Positions 52,068-62,551 of a stretch of 64,000 nucleotides of DNA are shown piece by piece (within the stretch, counting starts at the first letter, position 1; each line of letters starts with the position of its first letter). Where the stretch lies: contig NZ_JACIJF010000003.1 of NCBI RefSeq assembly GCF_014199255.1, forward strand, positions 310,001 through 374,000, given 5' to 3'. A program made the translations under genes and the position numbers. The DNA is from Sphingomonas xinjiangensis (GTDB lineage Bacteria > Pseudomonadota > Alphaproteobacteria > Sphingomonadales > Sphingomonadaceae). The notes beneath the pieces are model-generated. The model saw nothing but the letters and a program-made list of their open reading frames with translations, had not been told where the DNA came from and did no database searches.

Positions 52068-53953
52068 AGGCCGAACCGCGCCATCACCAGATCGAACAGG
52101 CGCTGATCGCCCGGCCGGCCGCGCGCGGGGCCGAAGCCGCCGCATTCCAGGCAGCGCGCCTGGATCGACCCGCCCAGCGCCAGCCGCCGCACATCGCCCA
52201 ACGCCTTTGCCGTCAGCCCCTGCCGCTCCAGCGCCGCACGCGCGAACAGGTCGGCGCCTGCGGGCTGGTCGGCCCAGTCATCGTCCGTATCGTCTCCGGT
52301 GAAGGCATTCAAAGCCTGCATCCAGCTGCTCGGCTCCTTTTCTAGATACACTGCGTGCACCTTGGCCGGATCCAGCTTCGCGCGCTTGGCCGCTTCATCG
52401 ATCGCCGCCTGAAGACCGCCGAACCGGTCGACCAGCTTCAATTGATGCGCCACGCCGCCGATCCACACGCGCCCCTGGCCGATTTCGTCGACGCGCTGCG
52501 GCGGCAGCTTACGCGCTTCCGAAACGCGCTGGATGAAGCGGGCATAGCCATTGCTGATGGCGCCCTGCAAGACGCGGTCGGTCACTTCGTTGGTGCCGCC
52601 GGTAATATCGGGCTGGCCGGTCAGCGGCGTGGTCTGCACGCCATCGGTCGTCACGCCGATCTTGGCCAGCGTGTTCTCGAAAGTCGGAATGATCCCGAAG
52701 ATGCCAATCGACCCGGTGATCGTATTGGGCTCGGCGAAGATCACATCGCCCGCCGTCGACACCCAATAGCCGCCGCTGGCCGCGAGGCTGCCCATCGACA
52801 CCACGACCGGCAAGCCCTGCATCTTTGCCTGCAGCACCGCCTGGCGGATCTGTTCGGATGCCAGCGCCGACCCGCCGGGCGAATCGACGCGCACCACCAG
52901 TGCCTTCAGCTTCTTCTCGGCAAGCCCCTTGAGCAGCAGCGCGCTCACGGTATCGCCGCCCGCGGTGCCGGGTGCGGCCTCGCCATCGACGATCTCGCCC
53001 GCGACGGTGATCACGCCGATGGCGTCGCCGCTGGTCGGCAGCGGGTGCGCCGCCAGCCAGTTACTCAGCTTGATCCCGTTAAAGTTGCCGGCCGGCTTGC
53101 CCGCCGGCCTGCCCGCGATCTCCGCCACGCGCTTGCCGAACGCCAGCCGGTCGCCCAGCTTGTCGACCAGCCCATAATTCAGGTTTGCGCGCGCGATGTC
53201 ACCACCCGTGCTCGCCACCGCCTGATCGGGCTTGGTGAGATACTCGGCGATTCGCGCCTTGGGGCGCGCGGTCGCGATATTCTGCTGCCATTGCGCCAGG
53301 ATGCCGCCGTACAGCGCCTGGTTCGCCTCGCGCGCCTCGGGCGACATGTCGGCGCGGATATAAGGCTCCACTGCCGACTTGAACTTGCCAACTTTGTAGA
53401 CGTGGGCGTTGACGCCCAGCTTGTCGAGCAGCCCCTTGTAATAAAGCTGGCGTCCGCCTGGACCCGCGAACAGCGTGCCGCCCATCGGGTTGACCCACAC
53501 TTCGCTGGCGTTTGCGGCGATCAGATAGCCCGCATCGGTATAAGCGGTGGCATAGGCAAGGACCGGTTTGCCGCTGGCGCGCACGCCGCGAACCGCCTCG
53601 CCCACTTCGGCAACCGCGGCGGGATAGCCGCCCGCGAAGCTGTCCAGGTCCAGCACGACTGCCTTGACGCGCGCATCGCCCTTGGCAGCATCGAGCGCGC
53701 GCAGCACGTCGCGTTGCCGCAATTGGCCGAGCGACTGGCGGCCCGTTACGCTTGCCAGCGGATCGGTTTCCTCCGGCTGCTCCGCGAGCGTGCCGTTAAA
53801 GGCGATCACCAGCGCGCCGTCGCGAATGCCGGCCTTGTTGGGCCGGTGGGACAATGCCGCGAACAGCGCCGTGAAGAACAGCAGCATGGCGACCAGGACC
53901 AGAAAGTCCTTGATCCCGACAAGTATCTTCCACGCACCTCGAACGAGCTTCAC
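52064..53953 (-). CDS. sppA: Signal peptide peptidase SppA, 67-kDa type
   Basis: The protein has 629 residues, with a membrane anchor (FLVLVAMLLFFTALFAAL). It is a tandem of two crotonase-fold halves: the general base K192 in VGKFKSAVEPYIRADMSPEA lies in the first and the nucleophile S393 in MGSLAASGGYWVST in the second. It degrades cleaved signal peptides in the membrane. GTG 53953 is chosen because GGAG is 9 nt upstream and the protein then starts VKLVRGAWKLL-like; GTG 53968 is an alternative. The tail after ~590 contains CLECGGFG and is unusual. Confidence 0.93.
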   Translation of the reverse strand: MKLVRGAWKILVGIKDFLVLVAMLLFFTALFAALSHRPNKAGIRDGALVIAFNGTLAEQPEETDPLASVTGRQSLGQLRQRDVLRALDAAKGDARVKAVVLDLDSFAGGYPAAVAEVGEAVRGVRASGKPVLAYATAYTDAGYLIAANASEVWVNPMGGTLFAGPGGRQLYYKGLLDKLGVNAHVYKVGKFKSAVEPYIRADMSPEAREANQALYGGILAQWQQNIATARPKARIAEYLTKPDQAVASTGGDIARANLNYGLVDKLGDRLAFGKRVAEIAGRPAGKPAGNFNGIKLSNWLAAHPLPTSGDAIGVITVAGEIVDGEAAPGTAGGDTVSALLLKGLAEKKLKALVVRVDSPGGSALASEQIRQAVLQAKMQGLPVVVSMGSLAASGGYWVSTAGDVIFAEPNTITGSIGIFGIIPTFENTLAKIGVTTDGVQTTPLTGQPDITGGTNEVTDRVLQGAISNGYARFIQRVSEARKLPPQRVDEIGQGRVWIGGVAHQLKLVDRFGGLQAAIDEAAKRAKLDPAKVHAVYLEKEPSSWMQALNAFTGDDTDDDWADQPAGADLFARAALERQGLTAKALGDVRRLALGGSIQARCLECGGFGPARGRPGDQRLFDLVMARFGL

Positions 53954-54060
53954 TTGGCCGTGCTCCACCTTGCAATCGCAACGGTGCTACCGGAGGAGCG
54001 AGCCCGAGTAAACGGCTGTATTAATCGGCCAACACGGCGCAAACTTTTGCGCGATGGCCC

Positions 54061-54089
54061 CTTGACGAATTCGGCGCTCGGCAGCATCT
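54061..54089 (+). promoter_or_regulatory. Candidate RpoH (sigma-32) promoter of groESL
   Basis: CTTGAC (54061-54066), a 17-bp spacer, then CATCTC (54084-54089) resembles the alphaproteobacterial heat-shock promoter pattern (CTTG, then a C-rich -10). It lies just upstream of the CIRCE, so the operon could have both positive (RpoH) and negative (HrcA) heat control. Confidence 0.5.
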
Positions 54090-54098
54090 CCCGTGTCG

Positions 54099-54125
54099 TT
54101 AGCACTCGGATCAGCTGAGTGCTAA
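54099..54125. promoter_or_regulatory. CIRCE element, HrcA operator
   Basis: TTAGCACTC-N9-GAGTGCTAA is a perfect match to the CIRCE consensus, 36 bp before groES. HrcA binds it and represses groESL at normal temperature. hrcA itself is not in the window. Confidence 0.97.
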
Positions 54126-54161
54126 AACCCACTTGAACCTATATCAGAGGATCGCAGCGCA

Positions 54162-54449
54162 ATGACCTTCCGTCCGTTGCATGACCGCGTGCTCGTTCGC
54201 CGCGTCGAAGCCGAGGCAAAGACCGCCGGCGGCATTATCATCCCCGACACCGCCCAGGAAAAGCCGCAGGAAGGTGAAGTCGTCGCCGCTGGCGCAGGCA
54301 CCAAGGACGAAACCGGCAAGGTGACGCCGCTCGACGTCAAGGCTGGCGACAAGATCCTGTTCGGCAAGTGGTCGGGCACCGAGGTCAAGCTCAATGGCGA
54401 AGACCTGCTGATCATGAAGGAAAGCGACATCCTCGGGATCGTCGGCTGA
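54162..54449 (+). CDS. groES: Co-chaperonin GroES
   Basis: The protein has 95 residues, typical of Cpn10. [23 protein letters not shown] includes the mobile loop that contacts GroEL, and [30 protein letters not shown] is the conserved C-terminal half. It caps the GroEL cavity. AGAGGATCG precedes the ATG. groEL follows after 50 bp. Confidence 0.98.
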   Translation: MTFRPLHDRVLVRRVEAEAKTAGGIIIPDTAQEKPQEGEVVAAGAGTKDETGKVTPLDVKAGDKILFGKWSGTEVKLNGEDLLIMKESDILGIVG

Positions 54450-54487
54450 ACCTCCCTTCCGCACAACTTTCACAAACTTCCAACTGA

Positions 54488-56137
<1,650 letters not shown>

Positions 56138-56161
56138 GTCCGTTCCGTTCGGGAACTAAAG

Positions 56162-56196
56162 GAAGGGCCGGAGGAAACTCCGGCCCTTCTGCTTTT
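56162..56196 (+). terminator. Rho-independent terminator of groESL
   Basis: GAAGGGCCGGAG pairs with CTCCGGCCCTTC around a GAAA loop, followed by TGCTTTT. It also faces the convergent HNH gene. Confidence 0.9.
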
Positions 56197-56206
56197 GAAC
56201 TTTAGA

Positions 56207-56545
56207 CTAGCGCTCCGATGGCTTGCGTGTCGGCGCATGGAAGTCAGGCGGCTTGTTGGCGATCCACCGCAGAAAGCGTTGGATGTCCTCGCGCTCACGA
56301 AGTGCCTGTATGGTAGGATAGACGCGCGCGAGGTCCGCATTGGATATGATCGCATGGATGGTGCGGTGACAGATCGGATGAACGGGCACCGTCACGCGCC
56401 CACCTTCGCTCTTTGGCACGACATGGTGCCACTCCACACGCCGGCCGAGCGGACGCTCGCATAGTGCGCAACGCGCCTGCGCCGGCGATTCTGCGACATG
56501 ATCCAGCGCCGCGAATGCGGCTTTACGCCGCACTCGCCCGCGCAT
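56207..56545 (-). CDS. Small HNH endonuclease-like protein
   Basis: The protein has 112 residues. C26-x-x-C29 in ARCALCERPL, the H40-H41 pair in EWHHVVPKSEGG and C59-H60 in HPICHRTIH form a treble-clef beta-beta-alpha-metal HNH motif with zinc cysteines. Such small stand-alone HNH proteins may nick DNA, but their roles are unknown. The ATG overlaps the stop of the upstream guanylyltransferase by one base (TGATG), so they are translated together. Convergent with groEL. Confidence 0.75.
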   Translation of the reverse strand: MRGRVRRKAAFAALDHVAESPAQARCALCERPLGRRVEWHHVVPKSEGGRVTVPVHPICHRTIHAIISNADLARVYPTIQALREREDIQRFLRWIANKPPDFHAPTRKPSER

Positions 56546-57600
56546 CAGTCGTTCATCGCTTCAATGATCTTCTTCACTTCCTGACTACGCCCACGCGGCA
56601 GCACCAGCACGTCGGCTCCAGATACGACCACGATCAGGTCCTTCACGCCCACCAACGCGACCCGTTTGCCAGGTTCGCTCTGGACCAGGCAATTGGTCGC
56701 GTCGATCACCACGACATCGCCACGTACCACATTGCCACCTTCGTCGGGATCGCTGATCGCATGCAGCGCGTCCCAGCTACCAACATCGCTCCAACCCATG
56801 GAGACCGGCACCACCGCCACGCGCGGCGCCTTTTCCATGACGGCGTAATCGATCGAGTCTGACGGACAGGCCGCAAAGCTCTCGGCGTCGGGCCAGATCC
56901 GCGTGCCCTCACGCCGCGCGCGATCCATCGACTGCTGGGCGGCTACCAGCATCTCCGGCGCGTAGACGCTGAGCGCGCCCAGATACATGTCGGCTCGGAA
57001 CAAGAAGATGCCGCCGTTCCACGCGTGGTCGCCGGACGCGAGCATCGCCTCCGCCTTCTCGCGAGGCGGCTTTTCCACGAAACGTTCGACGCGGTGCACG
57101 CCCTCGGCCAACTTTTCCCCCACCTTGATCCAGCCATAGCCGGTTTCGGGCGCGTCCGGTGCGATCCCGAACGTTACCAGCCATCCTTCGTTGACCAGCG
57201 GCAGTGCCGTCTCGATCGCAGCGTGGAAGCTGTCGACATCGGCAATGACGTGGTCCGACGGCATCACCAGGATCGGCTCGCTGCCTGCGCCGGCTGCAAT
57301 CGCCGCTAGCGCAATCGCCGGCGCGGTGTTGCGCCCGATCGGCTCAAGGATCAGTGCCTGCGCCGAAGATGCCACGTCGGCCAACTGCTCCTCTACCAGG
57401 TCGGCGTGAAAGGCGTTGGCAACGACAACGGGCTTGGCGAACTGTTCGCCCGAAGCACGCCGTGCAGTCAGCTGCAACATCGTCTGCTCGGCCGTTAGCG
57501 ACAGCAGTTGATTGGGCTTTTCCGGCCGCGACATCGGCCACAGCCGCGTGCCCGATCCTCCCGACAAGATCACGGGAATGATCGGCTTGGATCGTGGCAT
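56545..57600 (-). CDS. manC: Mannose-1-phosphate guanylyltransferase
   Basis: The protein has 351 residues, the monofunctional size without a phosphomannose isomerase domain. LSGGSGTRLWPMSRPEKPNQ (12-31) is the nucleotidyltransferase motif, then EPIGRNTAPAIALAA and FVEKPP for the sugar site. It makes GDP-mannose from GTP and mannose-1-phosphate, a precursor for exopolysaccharide. It is divergent from the exopolysaccharide glycosyltransferase, with 165 bp between. The symbol is used for function; manC or cpsB would both fit. Confidence 0.9.
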   Translation of the reverse strand: MPRSKPIIPVILSGGSGTRLWPMSRPEKPNQLLSLTAEQTMLQLTARRASGEQFAKPVVVANAFHADLVEEQLADVASSAQALILEPIGRNTAPAIALAAIAAGAGSEPILVMPSDHVIADVDSFHAAIETALPLVNEGWLVTFGIAPDAPETGYGWIKVGEKLAEGVHRVERFVEKPPREKAEAMLASGDHAWNGGIFLFRADMYLGALSVYAPEMLVAAQQSMDRARREGTRIWPDAESFAACPSDSIDYAVMEKAPRVAVVPVSMGWSDVGSWDALHAISDPDEGGNVVRGDVVVIDATNCLVQSEPGKRVALVGVKDLIVVVSGADVLVLPRGRSQEVKKIIEAMND

Positions 57601-57601
57601 G

Positions 57602-57715
57602 ACTTCGGACGCTCCTCGTTAAGCGATGGTTTCGAACGACATCGCTGCTGCCACAAAACGATGCGAGTGCGAACGGTTGCCATGTGTTCTCTGGCCGAGT
57701 GCAAAACTTCGGACG
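57602..57715. promoter_or_regulatory. Direct repeat ACTTCGGACG in the manC/exopolysaccharide divergent promoter region
   Basis: ACTTCGGACG occurs at 57602-57611 and 57706-57715 on the same strand, 104 bp apart, in the gap between two divergent operons. It is possibly a shared regulator site, or chance; the first copy lies just upstream of manC. Confidence 0.25.
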
Positions 57716-57765
57716 TTTGGCTCATGTCGGTTTTGTTTACACTTCGCCGCTATCGCTGTCGCGTC

Positions 57766-59154
57766 ATGATCCGCTTGTTCAAGCATTACGTGCCCAATGC
57801 CGTGCTGCTGCTCGGCTTGATGGACCTCGTCCTGCTCCTTGTCGCGGGCGAGATCGGCTGGATCGTTCGCGCGCACCAGATCGGCATTCTCGCGGGATCG
57901 ATGACGGAGCGCGTGCCGCAGTTGATCGCCTTTGCAGCGTTTCTCGAACTCTCGATAATAGCGATTGGCGTCTATGGTGCAGAGGCGCTGCAATCGATCC
58001 GCTACGCGACGGCTCGCCTGCTCGTGGCTGTGTCGCTGGGTGTGATCGGCTTGAGTGCTGTGTATTTCGTTCTGCCGCAGCTCAGCTTTTGGCGCTCCAA
58101 TCTCCTGTTCGCGATGGCGGCTGCGCTGGTGCTGCTGTTGCTCGTGCGCCTACTGCTTGGGAAAACGCTTGGCGGGCAGGTCTTCAAGCGCCGCGTCGTG
58201 GTCCTCGGTGCAGGTCCACGCGCCGGTCGCTTGAAGGCGCTTTCGAAACTACCTGGCGCCGGATTTGCCGTGGTCGGCTATGTCGCCATGGACGAAGCCA
58301 ACCGCATCATCCCAGAGGCGATCGCGCGTGACGCGATCTACAATCTGGCCGATCATGTGGTGCTGCTCAATGCCAGCGAGGTCGTGCTGGCGCTTGAGGA
58401 GCGGCGCAACGCGCTTCCGCTCAAAGACCTGCTTCGGGTCAAGACAACCGGCGTCCATGTCAACGAGATTTCGACTTTCCTCGAACGGGAGACCGGCCGC
58501 GTCGATCTAGACAGCGTGAATCCCAGTTGGCTGATCTTCTCCGATGGCTTCTCATCCGGGCGGATGGTGTCCAGCGCGTTCAAGCGGTTCTTCGACATCA
58601 GTGCGAGCCTACTGCTGCTGTTGCTCGCGCTCCCGCTGATCCTGCTTACCGCCATCCTCATCAAGCTTGAGAGCAAGGGGCCGGCCTTCTACCGGCAACC
58701 GCGCGTAGGCCTTTATGGCCAAAGCTACGACGTTGTGAAATTACGCTCGATGCGTCAGGACGCCGAGCTTCCCGGGGTCGCAGTCTGGGCCGAAAAGGAC
58801 GATCCGCGAGTTACTCGCATAGGGCGGATTATTCGCAAGCTGCGCATCGACGAACTCCCGCAATGCTGGAGCGTGCTGAAGGGCGAGATGAGCTTTGTCG
58901 GGCCTCGCCCGGAGCGGCCGCAATTCGTCGACGATCTGGAACAGCGGCTTCCTTATTACGCCGAGCGTCACATGGTGAAACCTGGCATAACCGGTTGGGC
59001 GCAGATCAATTATCCCTACGGTGCCTCGATCGATGATGCCCGCCAGAAGCTTGAATTCGACCTGTTCTATGCCAAAAATTATTCGCCCTTCCTTGATATT
59101 CTGATCCTCCTTCAGACGATCCGCGTGGTGCTTTTCCCCGAGGGCGCGCGCTGA
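57766..59154 (+). CDS. XrtA/PEP-CTERM-system sugar transferase (TIGR03013-type)
   Basis: The protein has 462 residues. Four to five N-terminal membrane helices (~10-130) are followed by a Rossmann-like region (VFKRRVVVLGAGPRAGRLKAL) and a C-terminal bacterial sugar transferase domain: FKRFFDISASLLLLL, YRQPRVGLYGQSYDVVKLRSMR, DELPQCWSVLKGEMSFVGPRPERP and VKPGITGWAQINYPYG. This is the phosphoglycosyl transferase that starts repeat-unit assembly on undecaprenyl phosphate in exosortase-linked exopolysaccharide loci. ATG 57766 gives the family N-terminus, although no Shine-Dalgarno sequence is seen; an ATG at 57724 is possible. Confidence 0.87.
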   Translation: MIRLFKHYVPNAVLLLGLMDLVLLLVAGEIGWIVRAHQIGILAGSMTERVPQLIAFAAFLELSIIAIGVYGAEALQSIRYATARLLVAVSLGVIGLSAVYFVLPQLSFWRSNLLFAMAAALVLLLLVRLLLGKTLGGQVFKRRVVVLGAGPRAGRLKALSKLPGAGFAVVGYVAMDEANRIIPEAIARDAIYNLADHVVLLNASEVVLALEERRNALPLKDLLRVKTTGVHVNEISTFLERETGRVDLDSVNPSWLIFSDGFSSGRMVSSAFKRFFDISASLLLLLLALPLILLTAILIKLESKGPAFYRQPRVGLYGQSYDVVKLRSMRQDAELPGVAVWAEKDDPRVTRIGRIIRKLRIDELPQCWSVLKGEMSFVGPRPERPQFVDDLEQRLPYYAERHMVKPGITGWAQINYPYGASIDDARQKLEFDLFYAKNYSPFLDILILLQTIRVVLFPEGAR

Positions 59155-61205
59155 TGACAACCATGATCATCGTCTGGACTCATGCCCTAACGGCGCTGCT
59201 GTTTGGCGGTTTGATGCTGTGGACGTTGCGCTCTCAGGAGCGTGGCCTTCCGCGTGGCGCGTTCGCTACGGCCTTCGCGCTGACGGCGCTGTGGGCTCTG
59301 GCAGTCGCAGGCATCGGCAGCGATGAATTCGTGACCTCGCTGGTTGAGGCGTTACGCAATCTGGCATGGCTCGCCACCATGCTGATCATGCACCGGCGCG
59401 ACGGCAATGTCCGCCCGCCGATGGCGCTGGGCACCGTGTACGGCGTCGTAGCTCTTGTCGTGCTAACCAGCCTTACCGCCCAGATCGTGGCGAACATCAT
59501 GGGTCCGGCAATCAATACCCCGGTCGAAACCACAATCCTCCTGCTGAAAATGCTGGCGGCAGTGGCCGCTCTGGTGCTCACCCACGCCCTGTACGCATCG
59601 CTGCAGCCCTTGGTCGGAAAGCGCATGATCGTGCTTGCCATCAGCGGCATCTGGGTCGCCGATGTCGCTCTGTTCGGGACCGCCTATCTTACCGACACAT
59701 GGCGCGGGCAGCCGATCCTATGCCGCGGCGCCGCGATGATGGCAGTCGCCACATTCCTCGGCACCGGTTTGCAGCGTAAGGGTGAGTGGGGCGTACAGGT
59801 ATCCCGGACCATCGCCTACCAATCGCTTTCGCTGATCGCGATCGGCGGATACCTGATGTTCCTGGCACTGACGACCAGCGCGCTTGCAGCAGTCGGCGGC
59901 AGCCAGGCGCGCGTTCTGCAAACCGCGTTCGCGCTGGGATCGACTGCCGCGGTCCTGACACTGGTGTCGAACAGCTGGCTTCGGGCTTGGGTGAAGGTCA
60001 AGCTAGCCAAGCACTTTTTCCGTCACCGCTACGATTATCGCACCGAATGGCTACGCTTCACCGATACACTCGGCTCCTTTGCCGGGGCCCCCCTTGAGGA
60101 GCGAATTGTGAAGGCGATTGCGGACCTCACCTCCTCGCCTGCGGGATTGCTGCTGGTGCCTGATGGCCCGCGCCTGGCGCCGGGCGCCGGTTGGCATTGG
60201 GATAGCAATTTGCTGCCCGCCGGGGGCGACGCGGCACTGGCTGAGCATCTTCAGAAAACCGGTCGTATCCTAGATCTCGATGCTCTGCGCTCAAGCACAC
60301 GGGACTCGGAAGACGCCACCGCGGTCCCGCAATGGATGCTGAACATCGCCGATGCGTGGGTAATCGTCCCCCTGCTCCATCTTGACCAACTCGCCGGCGC
60401 GATCCTCCTCGCCCGCCCCCCCGGCGCACAGGCAATCGACTGGGAGGACCTCGATCTATTGAAAGTCGCTGGCCGGCAGGTCGCAAGCTATCTGGCCGAA
60501 GCGCGCGCCCAGGAAGCTTTGGCCGAGGCGCAGCGCTTCGAAGAGTTCAATCGGCGGTTCGCCTTTATCCTGCACGACATCAAAAACCTGGTCAGCCAAT
60601 TGGCGCTGACCGCCCGCAACGCCGAACGCCACGCCGACAAGCCTGAATTTCGTGCCGATATGGTCGCCACATTGCGCGATTCCGCTGAGCGCATGAACAG
60701 CCTCCTCGCCCGCCTGTCACAGCACCACCGCAGTCGGGTGGAAGCGCCGCAGCGCATCGACATCGTTCCCGTCGTCAAGCGCGTGGCAGCCCGGGGCAAT
60801 GCGCAACATCCGATCATCGTTCAGGGAGCCCCGGGGGTGATCGCCCTCGCCGACCCCGCGACCCTCGAACAGATGCTGACCCACTTGGTCCAGAACGCGA
60901 TCGATGCCAGCCCCTCCAAAGAACCCGTATCGATCGCCATCGTGACTGAAGGCGGGCGGGCCGTTGTCGACGTGATCGACAAAGGGTGCGGCATGTCTGC
61001 GCCCTTCGTTCGAGACCGCCTGTTCAAACCCTTCACCTCCTCCAAGCCGGGTGGCTTCGGGATCGGCGCCTTCGAGGCACGTCAGCTCGCGATTGCAATG
61101 GGGGCGACTCTGAACGTGACCTCCAGCGAAGGCGTAGGCACCTGGTTCCGCATCGAACTCAAAGCGGCGCACGTGCCCGCTGCGATTGAGGAGCAAGCAG
61201 CGTGA
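59154..61205 (+). CDS. prsK: XrtA/PEP-CTERM system histidine kinase PrsK
   Basis: The protein has 683 residues. The N-terminal half has about eight membrane helices, then a GAF-like domain (~290-450) and the kinase core: H474 in FAFILHDIKNLVSQLAL, the N box in LTHLVQNAIDAS and G boxes in VIDKGCGMS and KPGGFGIGAFEAR. Membrane organisation and phosphorelay to PrsR fit the PrsK family. The start TGATG overlaps the sugar-transferase stop, and its stop overlaps prsR (GTGA), so a single operon is likely. Confidence 0.88.
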   Translation: MTTMIIVWTHALTALLFGGLMLWTLRSQERGLPRGAFATAFALTALWALAVAGIGSDEFVTSLVEALRNLAWLATMLIMHRRDGNVRPPMALGTVYGVVALVVLTSLTAQIVANIMGPAINTPVETTILLLKMLAAVAALVLTHALYASLQPLVGKRMIVLAISGIWVADVALFGTAYLTDTWRGQPILCRGAAMMAVATFLGTGLQRKGEWGVQVSRTIAYQSLSLIAIGGYLMFLALTTSALAAVGGSQARVLQTAFALGSTAAVLTLVSNSWLRAWVKVKLAKHFFRHRYDYRTEWLRFTDTLGSFAGAPLEERIVKAIADLTSSPAGLLLVPDGPRLAPGAGWHWDSNLLPAGGDAALAEHLQKTGRILDLDALRSSTRDSEDATAVPQWMLNIADAWVIVPLLHLDQLAGAILLARPPGAQAIDWEDLDLLKVAGRQVASYLAEARAQEALAEAQRFEEFNRRFAFILHDIKNLVSQLALTARNAERHADKPEFRADMVATLRDSAERMNSLLARLSQHHRSRVEAPQRIDIVPVVKRVAARGNAQHPIIVQGAPGVIALADPATLEQMLTHLVQNAIDASPSKEPVSIAIVTEGGRAVVDVIDKGCGMSAPFVRDRLFKPFTSSKPGGFGIGAFEARQLAIAMGATLNVTSSEGVGTWFRIELKAAHVPAAIEEQAA

Positions 61206-62551
61206 ATGAGATCAAAAAGCTGCTGATCATCGAGGACGATCTTGGCCTGCAGCGGCAGTTGCGATGGGCTTATGAAGGCTACGAGATCAGTTGCGCCGCG
61301 ACCCGCGAGGAAGCCATTGCACTTATCCGGTCGCAAGAGCCTCAGGTCGTTACACTGGACCTGGGATTGCCGCCTGATCCAGACGGGACCAGCGAAGGCT
61401 TCGCCGTCCTCGAGACCATCTTGGAGTTGCGGCCGGACACCAAGATTGTCGTCGCGTCTGGCCACGGCGCCCCGGAATCGATGCTGCGGGCGATCTCCCT
61501 GGGCGCTTGGGACTTCTATCAGAAGCCGATCGATATCGACTCGCTAGGGCTGATCGTCGCACGTGCGTTCCACGTCCACGGCTTGGAACAGGAAAATCGT
61601 CGCTTGGCAGAGCGAGCAGGCACCGATGCGGTTCTCGGCGGCATCGTGACGAGCGCCCCAGAGATGTTGAAGGTGACCCGCACGATCGAGCGCGTCGCAA
61701 CTGCCGATGTGTCGGTGGTGCTGCTAGGCGCTAGCGGAACCGGCAAGGAGTTGCTGGCACGCGGGCTGCATGACGCCAGCCGCCGCAACGGCGAATTCGT
61801 CGCGATCAATTGCGCCGCTATCCCTGAAACGCTCCTGGAATCAGAGCTGTTCGGCCATGAAAAAGGTGCGTTTACCGGCGCGGTGAAAACCACCCCGGGC
61901 AAGATCGAACTTGCGGACGGCGGCACCCTTTTCCTGGACGAAGTCGGCGACATTCCGCTGGCGCTTCAAGTGAAGCTGCTGCGGTTCCTGCAGGAGCGGG
62001 TCGTTGAGCGCCTTGGCGGCCGCAAGCCGATCGCAGTGGACACCCGCATCGTCTGTGCCACGCACCAGAATCTCGACGGCATGACCGCCGAAGGGCGGTT
62101 TCGCGAAGACCTGTACTACCGTCTCGCAGAAATCGTGATCCCTATCCCTACCTTGGCGGAGCGGTCAGGCGACGCCGGACTCTTGGCGCGGCACTTTCTG
62201 AACAAATATGCCGCAACGATGAACCCTTCAGTCCGGGGTTTCGCGCCCGATGCGCTCGCTGCAATCGATGTATGGCACTGGCCGGGTAATGTGCGCGAGT
62301 TGGAAAACCGTCTCAAACGGGCGGTGATCATGGCCGATGGTAAGCTCATTACCGCAGGCGATCTCGATCTCGCCGCGCCGGACGACAGCCTGCCGGTCAA
62401 CCTCAAGGCAGCACGCGAGCGCGCAGACCGCAAGGCGATCCGCCACGCCCTCGCGCGTGCGGAGGGCAACATTTCGGGTACTGCGCGCCTGCTCGGCATC
62501 AGCAGGCCGACTTTATATGACCTGATGAAGGCTTATGACCTCCAACCTTAG
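61202..62551 (+). CDS. prsR: PEP-CTERM-box response regulator PrsR (sigma-54 activator)
   Basis: The protein has 449 residues. The receiver domain has D53 ([14 protein letters not shown]) as phosphoacceptor. A AAA+ domain follows, with Walker A GASGTGKE near 176 and the GAFTGA loop near 222 that contacts sigma-54, then a Fis-type helix-turn-helix at the C-terminus ([21 protein letters not shown]). It should activate sigma-54 promoters of exopolysaccharide and PEP-CTERM protein genes. GTG start at 61202. Confidence 0.9.
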   Translation: MNEIKKLLIIEDDLGLQRQLRWAYEGYEISCAATREEAIALIRSQEPQVVTLDLGLPPDPDGTSEGFAVLETILELRPDTKIVVASGHGAPESMLRAISLGAWDFYQKPIDIDSLGLIVARAFHVHGLEQENRRLAERAGTDAVLGGIVTSAPEMLKVTRTIERVATADVSVVLLGASGTGKELLARGLHDASRRNGEFVAINCAAIPETLLESELFGHEKGAFTGAVKTTPGKIELADGGTLFLDEVGDIPLALQVKLLRFLQERVVERLGGRKPIAVDTRIVCATHQNLDGMTAEGRFREDLYYRLAEIVIPIPTLAERSGDAGLLARHFLNKYAATMNPSVRGFAPDALAAIDVWHWPGNVRELENRLKRAVIMADGKLITAGDLDLAAPDDSLPVNLKAARERADRKAIRHALARAEGNISGTARLLGISRPTLYDLMKAYDLQP

